The notes below the pieces were generated by a model that was given only the letters and a program-made list of their open reading frames with translations, was not told the origin of the DNA and searched no databases. A DNA stretch of 64,000 bases. Origin: an uncultured Olsenella sp. Lineage in GTDB: Bacteria; Actinomycetota; Coriobacteriia; Coriobacteriales; Atopobiaceae. Positions 7,547-15,836 of the stretch are shown piece by piece. The translations under genes and the position numbers were made by a program. The stretch's first letter is position 1. Every line of letters begins with the position of its first letter. The stretch covers positions 1 through 64,000 of the forward strand of contig CASEHX010000018.1 of the NCBI GenBank assembly GCA_949287905.1, written 5' to 3'.

Positions 7547-8475
7547 AGGTAGCCTCCCACAAAAAGCAGAATCAGTGCGGCGGTGCTGCCAAAGAGCATC
7601 GAGTCGGAGCGGTCGAGAAGACCGCCGTGCCCGGGGATCACGTTGCCGGAGTCCTTGACGCCGACGCCGCGCTTGAGCCTGGACTCAAAGAGGTCGCCGA
7701 CGACCGAGACGATGCCGACGACGATGCCGAAGAGCACGGCCTGGTAGATGGGGAGCTCGGTCAGCACGAACGCACCGAGAAGAACCCAGACGAGGACGGA
7801 CCCGACGAGTCCTCCGACGAAACCCTCCACACTCTTGTTCGGGGAGATCTTCGGCGCGAGCTTGTGCGAGCCGATGGCGGAGCCAACGAAGTACGCGAAG
7901 GCGTCGTTCGCCCAGATCGAGAACATGATGCCCAGGGTCACGAGCGCACCGTTAAGGCCGGGGTCGATCTTGCGGAGCAGCACGATGGAGGCAAACGCGA
8001 AGGAGGTGTAGATGGGCCCGAAGGCGGTCACCGAGACGTCGGCGATGTTCACCCTCGGCGTGAAGACATACCAGCACGCGCTTGCCATGAGCAGGCAGAT
8101 GACCACGAAGGCACAGGCGACGAGCCCATGGAAGTACGCGGCGGCGGGAAACACGAGGGCCGCGATGAGGCCAAGCGCGTCGTTGGGCATGCGTCCGCCC
8201 ATCCGACAGATGCGGAAGAACTCGGAGCAGCAGAGCCAGGCCTCGGCGGTGACGAGAAGCGTCGTGGGGATAGGGCCGAGAAGAACGCAGGCGAGGGTGA
8301 TGACGGCGTAGATGGCGCCGGAGGTCGTCCTCGTGAGGAGCTTCTCGGTGGACCTTCTCGCCTTCTGCCCCTTGAGCCCGCCCGCGGCACGGGCCTCCTC
8401 ACGCGAGGACTTCCTCTCCTCGATCAGGTCACGGTGTCCCAGGAGCCGCCATCTGCTGCTACCCTTATCGCTCAA
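7543..8475 (-). CDS. cdsA: Phosphatidate cytidylyltransferase (CDP-diglyceride synthase)
   Basis: A membrane enzyme making CDP-diacylglycerol from phosphatidate and CTP. The 310-residue product has a hydrophilic N-terminus of about 50 residues, multiple membrane helices, and the family signature at its C-terminus (SRLKRGVGVKDSGNVIPGHG then GLLDRSDS). The ORF stays open far upstream, but the real start is probably the TTG at 8475. It overlaps the uppS TGA by four bases (TTGA) and has GGGGGAG ten bases upstream; everything further upstream lies inside uppS in another frame. The N-terminal tail is longer than in many CdsA proteins. Confidence 0.92.
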   Translation of the reverse strand: MSDKGSSRWRLLGHRDLIEERKSSREEARAAGGLKGQKARRSTEKLLTRTTSGAIYAVITLACVLLGPIPTTLLVTAEAWLCCSEFFRICRMGGRMPNDALGLIAALVFPAAAYFHGLVACAFVVICLLMASACWYVFTPRVNIADVSVTAFGPIYTSFAFASIVLLRKIDPGLNGALVTLGIMFSIWANDAFAYFVGSAIGSHKLAPKISPNKSVEGFVGGLVGSVLVWVLLGAFVLTELPIYQAVLFGIVVGIVSVVGDLFESRLKRGVGVKDSGNVIPGHGGLLDRSDSMLFGSTAALILLFVGGYL

Positions 8476-9257
8476 CGGCTCACCACTCCCCCAAAGCGAC
8501 GAGAACGGCTCTGATAAGACGCGACGGCACGAAGATAGTCCCAGCGCGTGAAGTCGGGCCACAGCGTTTCGGTGACGTAGAACTCCGTGTAGGCGAGCTG
8601 CCAGAGCAGGTAGTTGGAGAGGCGCATCTCTCCGGAGGTCCTTATCAGCAGGTCGGGATCGGGAAGCCCCGCGGTGTAGAGGCGCGACGCGAGCGCCTCC
8701 TCGTCGACGTCCTCGGGACGGAGGGCCCCGGAGGCGACGTCCTCGGCGAGCTCCCTCGCCGCTCGGGCGATCTCCGCCCTCGAGCCGTAGTTCACGGCAA
8801 GGGCAAGCACCATGCCCGTGTGGTCGGCGGTCTCGTCGAGACCACGCTGGAAGACCCTGCGCGTTCGCTCCGGGAGCTTCGTGAGGTCGCCAAAGAAGAG
8901 CAGGCGCACGTTCTCCTGGTGGAAGAGCGGGAGCTCGTTCACGAGCGTCGTCGCGAAGAGGTGCATGAGGAGGTCGACCTCGCGCTTGGGCCTGCGCCAG
9001 TTCTCGGTCGAGAACGCATAGACCGAGAACACGTCGACGCCGAGCCTCACGCTGGTCGTCACCGCCTCGCGCAGCGAGTCGACGCCCGCGACGTGACCCT
9101 TCGAGCGGTCGAGGCCGCGGGCCGTTGCCCAACGGCCATTGCCGTCCATGATGATGGAGACGTGGGAGGGAACGCGATCCAGGTCAATGTCCGAAAGGGC
9201 GACGCCATGGCCGCCCTCGGAGAAGTAGCTCTTGAGCTTGTCGATGTCTGTCAGCAC
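8472..9257 (-). CDS. uppS: Isoprenyl transferase (undecaprenyl diphosphate synthase type)
   Basis: A cis-prenyltransferase that extends farnesyl-PP to the undecaprenyl-PP lipid carrier for cell wall synthesis. The 261-residue protein has the family motifs IIMDGNGRWA, VYAFSTENWRRP and DLLIRTSGEMRLSNYLLWQ, then TEFYVTETLWPDF. An N-terminal extension of about 30 residues precedes the catalytic domain. The GTG start shares one base with the frr TAG stop, and GGAG lies five bases upstream, so translation is coupled to frr. Confidence 0.96.
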   Translation of the reverse strand: MLTDIDKLKSYFSEGGHGVALSDIDLDRVPSHVSIIMDGNGRWATARGLDRSKGHVAGVDSLREAVTTSVRLGVDVFSVYAFSTENWRRPKREVDLLMHLFATTLVNELPLFHQENVRLLFFGDLTKLPERTRRVFQRGLDETADHTGMVLALAVNYGSRAEIARAARELAEDVASGALRPEDVDEEALASRLYTAGLPDPDLLIRTSGEMRLSNYLLWQLAYTEFYVTETLWPDFTRWDYLRAVASYQSRSRRFGGVVSR

Positions 9258-9802
9258 TAGATCTCCATGACCTCTGCGCTCTTGGTCTTGAGCATGTCCT
9301 CGATCTTGGCGACATAGGAGTCGGTGAGCTTCTGGACGGCCTTCTTCTCACGGCTCTGCTCGTCGTCGGAGAGCTCCTCGTCTCGCTCGATCTTGCCGTT
9401 GACGTCACGACGGACGTTGCGCACGGAGACGCGCGCCTCCTCGGCGAGCTCCTTGCACTCCTTGACGAGCTCCTTGCGGCGCTCCTCGGTGGGCTTGGGG
9501 AACGGCAGGCGAATCGAGGTGCCGTCGTTGGACGGCGTGATGCCGAGGTCGGAGCTCTCGATGGCCTTCTCGATGGCGCGCAGGGCGCTCTTGTCCCACG
9601 GCTCGACGACGAGCATCGAGGCCTCGGGGACCTTGATGCCCGCGAGCTGGGTGATCGGGGTGGGCTGGCCATAGTAGTCGACCATGATGGGGGCGAGGAT
9701 CTGCGCGTTGGCGCGGCCGGTGCGAACGCGGGCGAAGTTGGCCTTGAGCGTGTCGATGCACTTGCCCATGTTCTTGTCGGCGCGATCGGTGTACTGGCTC
9801 AT
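9257..9802 (-). CDS. frr: Ribosome recycling factor
   Basis: Splits post-termination ribosomes with EF-G. The 181-residue length, the C-terminal helical region (SREKKAVQKLTDSYVAKIED) and the N-terminal FARVRTGRANAQIL are typical. The Shine-Dalgarno GAGGAG sits in the last codons of pyrH, whose stop is two bases before the ATG. The pyrH-frr pair is conserved widely in bacteria. Confidence 0.97.
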   Translation of the reverse strand: MSQYTDRADKNMGKCIDTLKANFARVRTGRANAQILAPIMVDYYGQPTPITQLAGIKVPEASMLVVEPWDKSALRAIEKAIESSDLGITPSNDGTSIRLPFPKPTEERRKELVKECKELAEEARVSVRNVRRDVNGKIERDEELSDDEQSREKKAVQKLTDSYVAKIEDMLKTKSAEVMEI

Positions 9803-9804
9803 GG

Positions 9805-10527
9805 TTAGTCCTCCTCGATGACGGTGGTGCCCACGGACTCCCCGCGCACGGCGCTCAGGAAGACGCCCGGCTGCTTGATGTCGAAGACCATGATGGGCAT
9901 GTGGTTGTCGTGGCAGAGCGCCGTGGCGGTGGCGTCCATGACCTTGAGGTCGCGGTTGAGCACCTCGCGATAGCTGATGGTGTCGAAACGCCTTGCGTCA
10001 GGGTTGGTGCGGGGGTCGGCGTCGTAGATGCCGTCGACGTTGGTGGCCTTCATGAGAACCTCGGCGCCGATCTCGCAGGCACGCAGGGCGGCCGCGGTGT
10101 CGGTGGTGAAGTACGGGTTGCCGGTGCCGGCGGCATAGATGGTGATGCGCCCCTTCTCGAGATGGCGGATCGCCCTGCGACGGATGTAGGGCTCGGCGAT
10201 CTGGCGCATCTCGATGGCGCTCATGACGCGGCAGTCCATGCCGTTGCGCTCGAAGCAGTCCTGCAGGGAGAGGGAGTTGATGACCGTGGCGAGCATGCCC
10301 ATGTTGTCTCCCTGGGCACGGTCCATGCCAGCGGCGGCACCCTGGATGCCACGGAAGATGTTGCCGCCTCCGACGACAATGGCGACCTGGACGCCGGCCT
10401 CGCAGACGGGCCTGATCTCCTCGGCAAGCCTCTGGGGAACGGCAGGATCGATGCCGAAGGCCTGGTCGCCCATGAGGGCCTCGCCGGAGAGCTTGAGCAA
10501 TACGCGCTTGTACTTGATGTCTGACAA
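9805..10527 (-). CDS. pyrH: UMP kinase
   Basis: Phosphorylates UMP to UDP; bacterial hexameric amino-acid-kinase-fold enzyme of 240 residues. Seen: [12 protein letters not shown] at the N-terminus, [11 protein letters not shown], the acceptor region [12 protein letters not shown], and [17 protein letters not shown]. The start is TTG at 10527 with GAGG five bases upstream; no ATG exists in a sensible position. It begins its own transcription unit after the tsf terminator. Confidence 0.97.
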   Translation of the reverse strand: MSDIKYKRVLLKLSGEALMGDQAFGIDPAVPQRLAEEIRPVCEAGVQVAIVVGGGNIFRGIQGAAAGMDRAQGDNMGMLATVINSLSLQDCFERNGMDCRVMSAIEMRQIAEPYIRRRAIRHLEKGRITIYAAGTGNPYFTTDTAAALRACEIGAEVLMKATNVDGIYDADPRTNPDARRFDTISYREVLNRDLKVMDATATALCHDNHMPIMVFDIKQPGVFLSAVRGESVGTTVIEED

Positions 10528-10584
10528 GTCGACCTCGCTTTCCTCGACGCCCGATGGTAAAGGGCGGGTAATGTACTGACCGTG

Positions 10585-10593
10585 ATTCTAGCA
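10585..10593 (-). promoter_or_regulatory. Candidate promoter (extended -10) of pyrH
   Basis: TGCTAGAAT on minus is a good extended -10 element, 58 bases before the pyrH start and downstream of the tsf terminator. No convincing -35 is visible at normal spacing. Confidence 0.4.
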
Positions 10594-10643
10594 GAGGTGC
10601 ACGGGGCAAATCTCGCAGGGCGCCCACGTACGCGATACATACG

Positions 10644-10673
10644 AAAGGAGCCGGCGATTCTCTCGCCGGCTCC
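10644..10673 (-). terminator. Terminator of the rpsB-tsf operon
   Basis: GGAGCCGGCGA and TCGCCGGCTCC form an 11-bp perfect stem with a 5-base loop, followed by TTTCG on minus, 22 bases after the tsf stop. Confidence 0.85.
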
Positions 10674-10694
10674 CAGGCAAAACCTGTCCGATCG

Positions 10695-11570
10695 CTACTC
10701 GGCGTCGCCGAAGGTATAGCGGACGAAGCTCATGACCTCGATCGTGTCGTCGACGTCCTTGGAGACGTTCTTGGCGAGCTGGCCGATCGTGAGGGAGCTG
10801 TCCTTGACGAACTCCTGCTCGGTGAGGACGCTCTCCTTGAAGTACTTCTCGAGACGACCCTGCGCCATCTTCTCCTGGATGGCCTCGGGCTTGCCGGACT
10901 CGGCGGCCTGAGCCTTGTAGATGGCGAGCTCGTGCTCGATGATGTCGGCGGGAACGTCGTCACGACGGGCGGCGACGGGGGCAGCCGCGGCAATCTGCAT
11001 GGCAACGTCGTGCGCGAAGGTCTTGAACTGGTCGTTCTGGGCGGTCTCGTCCTTGCCGAGGGCAAAGGTGACGATGTCGGCGAGCTTGCCACCAAGGTGG
11101 ACGTAGCTGCCGAGGGCGCCGTTGTCGGCGGAGACGCGCTGGAAGCGGGTGATCTTCATGTTCTCGCCGATGACGTGAATCATCTCGGTGAGCTCGGCGT
11201 CGACCGTGGACTCGCCCATGGCGCACGCCTTGAGGGCGTCGACGTCAGCGGGGTCGTTCTCGGCGACGATCTTGGCGAGGTCGAGGGCAAAGCCCGTGAA
11301 CTTGGGGTTGTTGCCAACGAAGTCGGTCTCGCAGGTGAGCTCGAGAAGGGCGCCGACCTTGCCGTCCTCGGAGACGTAGGCGGCGATGGTGCCCTCGTTG
11401 GTGTCGCGGCCGGCGCGCTTGACGGCCTTGGCGATACCCATGGTGCGAAGGATGTCGACGGCCTTGTCGATGTCGCCATCGGCCTCGACGAGGGCCTTCT
11501 TGCACTCCATCATCGGGGAGTCGGTCATCTCGCGGAGCTGCTTGACGAGGGCGGCGGTAACCTGAGCCAT
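10695..11570 (-). CDS. tsf: Translation elongation factor Ts
   Basis: Guanine-nucleotide exchange factor for EF-Tu. The 291-residue protein has the N-terminal UBA-like region (LVKQLREMTDSPMMECKKAL) and the core motif CETDFVGNNPKF; the two C-terminal subdomains follow. GAGGAGAG lies four bases before the ATG. It is 43 bases downstream of rpsB, the usual bacterial pairing, and followed by a strong terminator. Confidence 0.97.
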   Translation of the reverse strand: MAQVTAALVKQLREMTDSPMMECKKALVEADGDIDKAVDILRTMGIAKAVKRAGRDTNEGTIAAYVSEDGKVGALLELTCETDFVGNNPKFTGFALDLAKIVAENDPADVDALKACAMGESTVDAELTEMIHVIGENMKITRFQRVSADNGALGSYVHLGGKLADIVTFALGKDETAQNDQFKTFAHDVAMQIAAAAPVAARRDDVPADIIEHELAIYKAQAAESGKPEAIQEKMAQGRLEKYFKESVLTEQEFVKDSSLTIGQLAKNVSKDVDDTIEVMSFVRYTFGDAE

Positions 11571-11613
11571 TGTTCTCTCCTCTGTCTAGTGACTGATGTC
11601 GTGTCTGACGAAA

Positions 11614-12369
11614 CTACTCGGCGGCAGGGGCCTCGGCGGCCTCGGCGGGAGCCTCGGTCGCGGCCATCTCCTCGGCCGTGATCTGCTCCTTGCCGGAGCC
11701 GGCGAGGACGGCGTCAGCGGCGAGCTCGCACATGAGCGAGACGGAGCGGATGGCATCGTCGTTGGCGGGGATGCCGTAGTCGACGACGTCGGGATCGGAG
11801 TTGGTGTCGAGAAGGCCGATGACGGGGATGTGGAGACGGTTGGCCTCGCGGATGGCGATCTCCTCGCGCTTGGTGTCAACGACGAAGATTGCGGCGGGGC
11901 GAGAGGTGAGCGTGCGGGCGCCGCCGAGGTTGGCCTGGAGCTTGGCGAGCTCCTTGGTGAGAACGGCCTGCTCCTTCTTGGGCAGCAGGCTCATGCGGCC
12001 GTCCTCGACCATGGCCTCGAGCTCCTCCATGCGGGCGATGCGGGAGCGGATGGTCACGAAGTTGGTGAGCATGCCGCCGAGCCAGCGCTGGTTGATGTAG
12101 GGCATGCCGCAGCGCTCGGCCTGCGTGGCGATGGGCTCCTGGGCCTGCTTCTTGGTGCCGACGAAGAGGATGGAGCCACCCTTGGAGGCCGTCTCCTTGA
12201 GGAAGGTGTAGGCACGGTCGGCGCCGAGCATGGTCTGCTTGAGGTCGAGGATGTAGATGCCGTTGCGCTCGCCAAAGATGAACGGCTTCATCTTGGGGTT
12301 CCAGCGACGGGTCTGGTGACCGTAGTGGCAGCCGGCGTCGAGCAGGGTCTGGATAGTGATCTTAGCCAT
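11614..12369 (-). CDS. rpsB: Small ribosomal subunit protein uS2
   Basis: A 251-residue 30S protein starting [20 protein letters not shown], with the S2 signatures [18 protein letters not shown] and [10 protein letters not shown]. The C-terminus is an Ala/Glu-rich tail (after residue ~225) that is not part of the conserved fold. CAGGAGGTTACC precedes the ATG. An in-frame upstream extension of 33 codons lies in the mRNA leader and is rejected. A leader of about 145 nt separates it from the promoter. Confidence 0.97.
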   Translation of the reverse strand: MAKITIQTLLDAGCHYGHQTRRWNPKMKPFIFGERNGIYILDLKQTMLGADRAYTFLKETASKGGSILFVGTKKQAQEPIATQAERCGMPYINQRWLGGMLTNFVTIRSRIARMEELEAMVEDGRMSLLPKKEQAVLTKELAKLQANLGGARTLTSRPAAIFVVDTKREEIAIREANRLHIPVIGLLDTNSDPDVVDYGIPANDDAIRSVSLMCELAADAVLAGSGKEQITAEEMAATEAPAEAAEAPAAE

Positions 12370-12522
12370 GGTAACCTCCTGTGGTTGGTCCTCCGCGTGA
12401 GGTCGTCCCCGCTTCGCCACCCAAGGCCTGGCTATAAGCCCCGAGCACCACGGCTGGCGGGTAGTCACGCGTGCGTCTTAGTGCCGCAAGCGGCACGCCG
12501 TGCCTTTGCACAGCGATTTGCA
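12370..12522 (-). promoter_or_regulatory. rpsB 5' leader with hairpins
   Basis: From the promoter to the start codon the leader is about 145 nt and GC-rich, with a perfect hairpin GTGCCGC/GCGGCAC at 12481-12496. A structured leader before rpsB is typical of S2 autoregulation in other bacteria. Whether this one binds S2 is inference; I do not recognise a named leader family. Confidence 0.4.
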
Positions 12523-12551
12523 AGTATAGCTGGCCACACGACGTCTGTCGA
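12523..12551 (-). promoter_or_regulatory. Promoter of rpsB-tsf
   Basis: TCGACA (12546-12551), a 17-base spacer and TATACT (12523-12528) on minus, upstream of a long leader. Confidence 0.75.
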
Positions 12552-12653
12552 GGTCGAGTCTGCCGAGGTTCACGAATTGACCAAGCTTTGGCGCGTCGTT
12601 CAGCGGGTCGAAGGGGCTGAGGGCCATGGTTGGCCCCTGAGGGCGGCGGAGGG

Positions 12654-13583
12654 TCATGTCCTCGGGTGGGCGCGACGCGCGGCCTCCTTGAGGCGCTCGA
12701 CCGAGAGATGGGTGTAGATCTGCGTCGTCGCAAGGCTCTCGTGGCCAAGAAGCTCCTGGACGCTCCTTAGGTCGGCCCCGCCGCCGAGGAGCTCCGTAGC
12801 AAAGGTGTGTCGCATGGCGTGCGGCGTGAGGGAGGGGTCGAGCCCCGCCTCGGCAACCCTTCGCTCAAAGCGCGTCCTGAGTGCGTCCGCCGACATGGGG
12901 TTTCCTCGCGTGGAGAGGAAGAGCGCCTCGGTGGGACGGTCGTCGCGTGAGAGGGCGGGCCTCCCCGCCTCCAGGTACGCGCCAACGCTCCCGAGGGCGG
13001 AGGCATACACGGGGACGATGCGCTCCTTGGACCCCTTTCCGAAGAGGCGCACCTGAGAGCTCGAGAAGTCCACGTCACCGAGGGACAGGCCGGCGACCTC
13101 GCCGATGCGTGCCCCGGTAGCGTAGAGCAGCTCGAGAAAGGCCCGGTCCCTCAACTGAACCGGGTCCTCCCCCTCACAGGTGGAGAGCAGCGTGCGGACC
13201 TCCCCGTCAGACATGGTGCTAGGAAGGCAGCGCGAGAGCTTGGGGTTGGCGACCGCCGCGACCGTTGCCGTGGGGCAGAGGCCCTCCCTGAGAAGCCACC
13301 GGTAGAGACCGCGCAGCGCGGAGAGGCGGCGAGAGACCGTGCGGACGGAGTAGCCCGCGCGCGAGAGCTCCGAGAGGTAGCCTCGAAGCTCGCGATGCCT
13401 GAGGCGGAGTGGAGAGACTCCCTCCCTCTGGGCCCATGCGAGAAAGGAGAGGTAGTCCTCCCGATACCCACGAACCGTGTTTGGGGACATCCCGCGCACA
13501 TCAGAAAGGTAGGAGCAGTATCGGTCGGCTCCGGCCTGAAAGACGCCCTGCTCGCCCTCTCGAATCTTGGCCTCAGGAGTCAT
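12654..13583 (-). CDS. xerC: Tyrosine recombinase XerC-like
   Basis: A 309-residue site-specific recombinase, probably one of the pair resolving chromosome dimers at dif. It has an N-terminal SAM-like core-binding domain (about 15-110) and a catalytic domain with Arg159 (TGARIGE), Lys183 (GKGSKER), His255-x-x-Arg258 (HAMRHT), His281 and the nucleophile Tyr290. The ATG at 13583 overlaps the end of trmFO by 11 bases. XerC and XerD cannot be told apart confidently; the trmFO-xer pairing favours XerC. Confidence 0.9.
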   Translation of the reverse strand: MTPEAKIREGEQGVFQAGADRYCSYLSDVRGMSPNTVRGYREDYLSFLAWAQREGVSPLRLRHRELRGYLSELSRAGYSVRTVSRRLSALRGLYRWLLREGLCPTATVAAVANPKLSRCLPSTMSDGEVRTLLSTCEGEDPVQLRDRAFLELLYATGARIGEVAGLSLGDVDFSSSQVRLFGKGSKERIVPVYASALGSVGAYLEAGRPALSRDDRPTEALFLSTRGNPMSADALRTRFERRVAEAGLDPSLTPHAMRHTFATELLGGGADLRSVQELLGHESLATTQIYTHLSVERLKEAARRAHPRT

Positions 13584-14916
13584 CCGCGTCCGTCCCAGCG
13601 CAGAGGAGCTCGGGACGTGAGGAGAGATACTCCCGAAGGTCGCCCCTCGCCCGGTCGACAAAAGCGCGCCGCCGCGCCTCCTTGTTTCGCGGAGGGTTCT
13701 CGAGCGGCGGAAAGAGGCCAAAGTTCACATGCATGGGCTGGTAGTTCTGAGTCTCGGGGTCGGTTGCGTAGGCAACGAGCGAGCCAAGGGAGCCCGTGAC
13801 GGGAAGGACCACCGACGGCAGGCCGCTCAGCTCGGCATAGACGTTGAGCGCGGCAAGAAGACCCGAGGCTATGGCCTCGACATATCCCTCGGTGCCCGTG
13901 ATCTGCCCCGCGAGACGAGCCCTCGTGCCGGGGATGGCGAAGGTGGGATCCAGCGCATGGGGTGAGTCGACGAAGCTGTTGCGGTGCATCACGCCATAGC
14001 GGAGGAACTCGGCCCCCTCGAGGCCCGGAATCATTCGGAAGACGCGCCGCTGCTCCCCCCAGGTGAGGTTGGTCTGGAAACCGACGAGGTTGTACGCCGT
14101 ATGGGCAGAGTTCTCGGCCCTAAGCTGAACGGCGGCCCAGGGGCGCCTCCCCGTCCTTGGGTCGACGAGTCCCACGGGCTTCATGGCCCCAAACCTCAGC
14201 GAGTCCCTTCCCGTTCGGGCGACCTCCTCAGCGGGCTGGCAGGCACAGAACAGCTCGCGCTGCTCGAAGTCCTTCGAGCACACGCGGTCGGCCGAGACGA
14301 GGGCCTCGACGAACGCCTCGTACTCCTCGCGTTCGAGCGGGCAGTTGAGGTAGTCACCGCTCCCCTGCTCGGCGTAGCGAGACTGCGAGAAGACGACGGA
14401 GCGATCGATGGTCTCGGCGTCCACGATGGGGGCGGCGGCATCGTAGAAGCTCAGTCGGTCACCTCCGACGCGCTCGGCAATGGCTCCGAAGAGCGCGTCG
14501 GCGCAGAGCGGGCCCGCAGCAATGACGCAGGGTCCCTCAGGAAGCTCGTCGACGCGCTCTCTGACGAGCTCGATGTTCTCACTCGAGAGCACCCGCTCGG
14601 TGACGGCGCGGGAGAACGCCTTCCTGTCGACGGCAAGCGCCCCGCCGGCGGGGACCGACGTCATCCGGGCGCACTCGAGAAGCACGCTTCCCATGAGGGC
14701 CAGCTCCCACTTGAGCTGACCCGCGGCGCTGTCCTCCTTCGTCGACTTGAGGGAGTTGGAGCAGACGAGCTCGGCGAGCTCCCCCGTGTGATGGGCGGGG
14801 CTCTCGTGCTCGGGTCGCTGCTCGAAGAGCCTGACCCTCACCCCCCTGCGGGCAAGCTGCAGGGCGCACTCGCATCCTGCCAGACCGCCCCCGACAACGC
14901 TCACGTAGTCCTGCAT
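13573..14916 (-). CDS. trmFO: tRNA (uracil-54-C5)-methyltransferase, folate/FAD dependent
   Basis: Makes ribothymidine-54 in the T-loop of tRNAs using methylene-tetrahydrofolate and FADH2. The 447-residue protein begins MQDYVSVVGGGLAGCECAL, a Rossmann FAD-binding motif, and includes NSLKSTKED and MHVNFGLFPPLE, both characteristic of TrmFO rather than GidA. GGGAGGAAC precedes the chosen ATG; an upstream in-frame extension overlaps dprA. It shares the block with dprA and xerC, as in Firmicutes. Confidence 0.94.
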   Translation of the reverse strand: MQDYVSVVGGGLAGCECALQLARRGVRVRLFEQRPEHESPAHHTGELAELVCSNSLKSTKEDSAAGQLKWELALMGSVLLECARMTSVPAGGALAVDRKAFSRAVTERVLSSENIELVRERVDELPEGPCVIAAGPLCADALFGAIAERVGGDRLSFYDAAAPIVDAETIDRSVVFSQSRYAEQGSGDYLNCPLEREEYEAFVEALVSADRVCSKDFEQRELFCACQPAEEVARTGRDSLRFGAMKPVGLVDPRTGRRPWAAVQLRAENSAHTAYNLVGFQTNLTWGEQRRVFRMIPGLEGAEFLRYGVMHRNSFVDSPHALDPTFAIPGTRARLAGQITGTEGYVEAIASGLLAALNVYAELSGLPSVVLPVTGSLGSLVAYATDPETQNYQPMHVNFGLFPPLENPPRNKEARRRAFVDRARGDLREYLSSRPELLCAGTDADDS

Positions 14917-14926
14917 GTTCCTCCCA

Positions 14927-15832
14927 TCAGCTTTTCCTCCCCCCATTTTGCCCCAAGAAGAAGAATTGCGTCGGCGAGTACCTCCCGTCGGGAAGGCGCT
15001 CGACCAAGCCATGAGCCTCGTGGTCGGTGAGCGTCCTCATGATGGTGAGGACGCTCTCGTTGAGGCGCTCGGCAAGCTCGTCCGGGCGTGCGGGCGAGGC
15101 GACGAGCGCGGCGATGACGGGACCCGCCCTTCTCGTGACCCCAGACTGCCCCAGCCTCGCGAGCCCGTAGTCGAGAGATATGGCCGTCGAGAGCTCCCGC
15201 TCGTCAGCGATGACGCGTGCGCCCTCGGCGAGCAGTCGATTGGTCCCGCTTGAGTTGGGCGAGAAGATGGAGCCGGGGATCGCATAGACGACCCTTCCCA
15301 ACTCGACGGCGACGTCCGCGGTGGACATGGTCCCCGACCTCCTCCCCGCCTCCGTGACGACGAGTACGCGCGAGAGCGCGGCGATGAGCCCGTTTCTCCT
15401 GGGAAACGACCAGCGCCTTGGTCCTGCGCCCCACGGCTCAGCGGAGATGACCGCGCCGCCCTGCAGCAGCGCGCCCTCGTAAACGTCAGTCGAGGACCTC
15501 GGGTAGACGAGGTCGGCCCCGCACCCTGAAACCACGACCGTCCTCCCCCCTGCGGCTATGGCAGCGGAGCCTGCGGCATGGTCACAGCCCATTGCCCCGC
15601 CCGAGACGACGGTGACGCCGCACTCGACGGAGATGCGCGCCGCCATCTCAGCGATTGACAGCCCGTAGGGCGTCGCCCTCCTGGCGCCCACGATCGAGAT
15701 GCAGGGTCCGAGGAGGGATTCGGGGTCTCCTCTGCCGTAGATTCTTTCCGGGGGGTTGGAAAGCTCCTCGAAGGCGTCGGGCCATCCGAACTTGCCACGC
15801 TCGATAATCCAGCCGTCTGCGGGTGCGCCCAT
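14927..15832 (-). CDS. dprA: DNA processing protein DprA
   Basis: Binds incoming single-stranded DNA and loads RecA during transformation. In the 301-residue protein the Rossmann core has SIVGARRATPYG, VVSGGAMGCDHAAG and PRRNGLIAALS; a C-terminal winged-helix-like region (LAERLNESVLTIMRTL) follows. The N-terminal SAM domain of longer DprA proteins is absent. The ATG at 15832 is two bases after the comM stop and has only a weak AAAGG, so coupling is likely. With comM next door it suggests competence genes are retained; other com genes are not in this window. Confidence 0.92.
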   Translation of the reverse strand: MGAPADGWIIERGKFGWPDAFEELSNPPERIYGRGDPESLLGPCISIVGARRATPYGLSIAEMAARISVECGVTVVSGGAMGCDHAAGSAAIAAGGRTVVVSGCGADLVYPRSSTDVYEGALLQGGAVISAEPWGAGPRRWSFPRRNGLIAALSRVLVVTEAGRRSGTMSTADVAVELGRVVYAIPGSIFSPNSSGTNRLLAEGARVIADERELSTAISLDYGLARLGQSGVTRRAGPVIAALVASPARPDELAERLNESVLTIMRTLTDHEAHGLVERLPDGRYSPTQFFFLGQNGGRKS

Positions 15833-15836
15833 GTCG

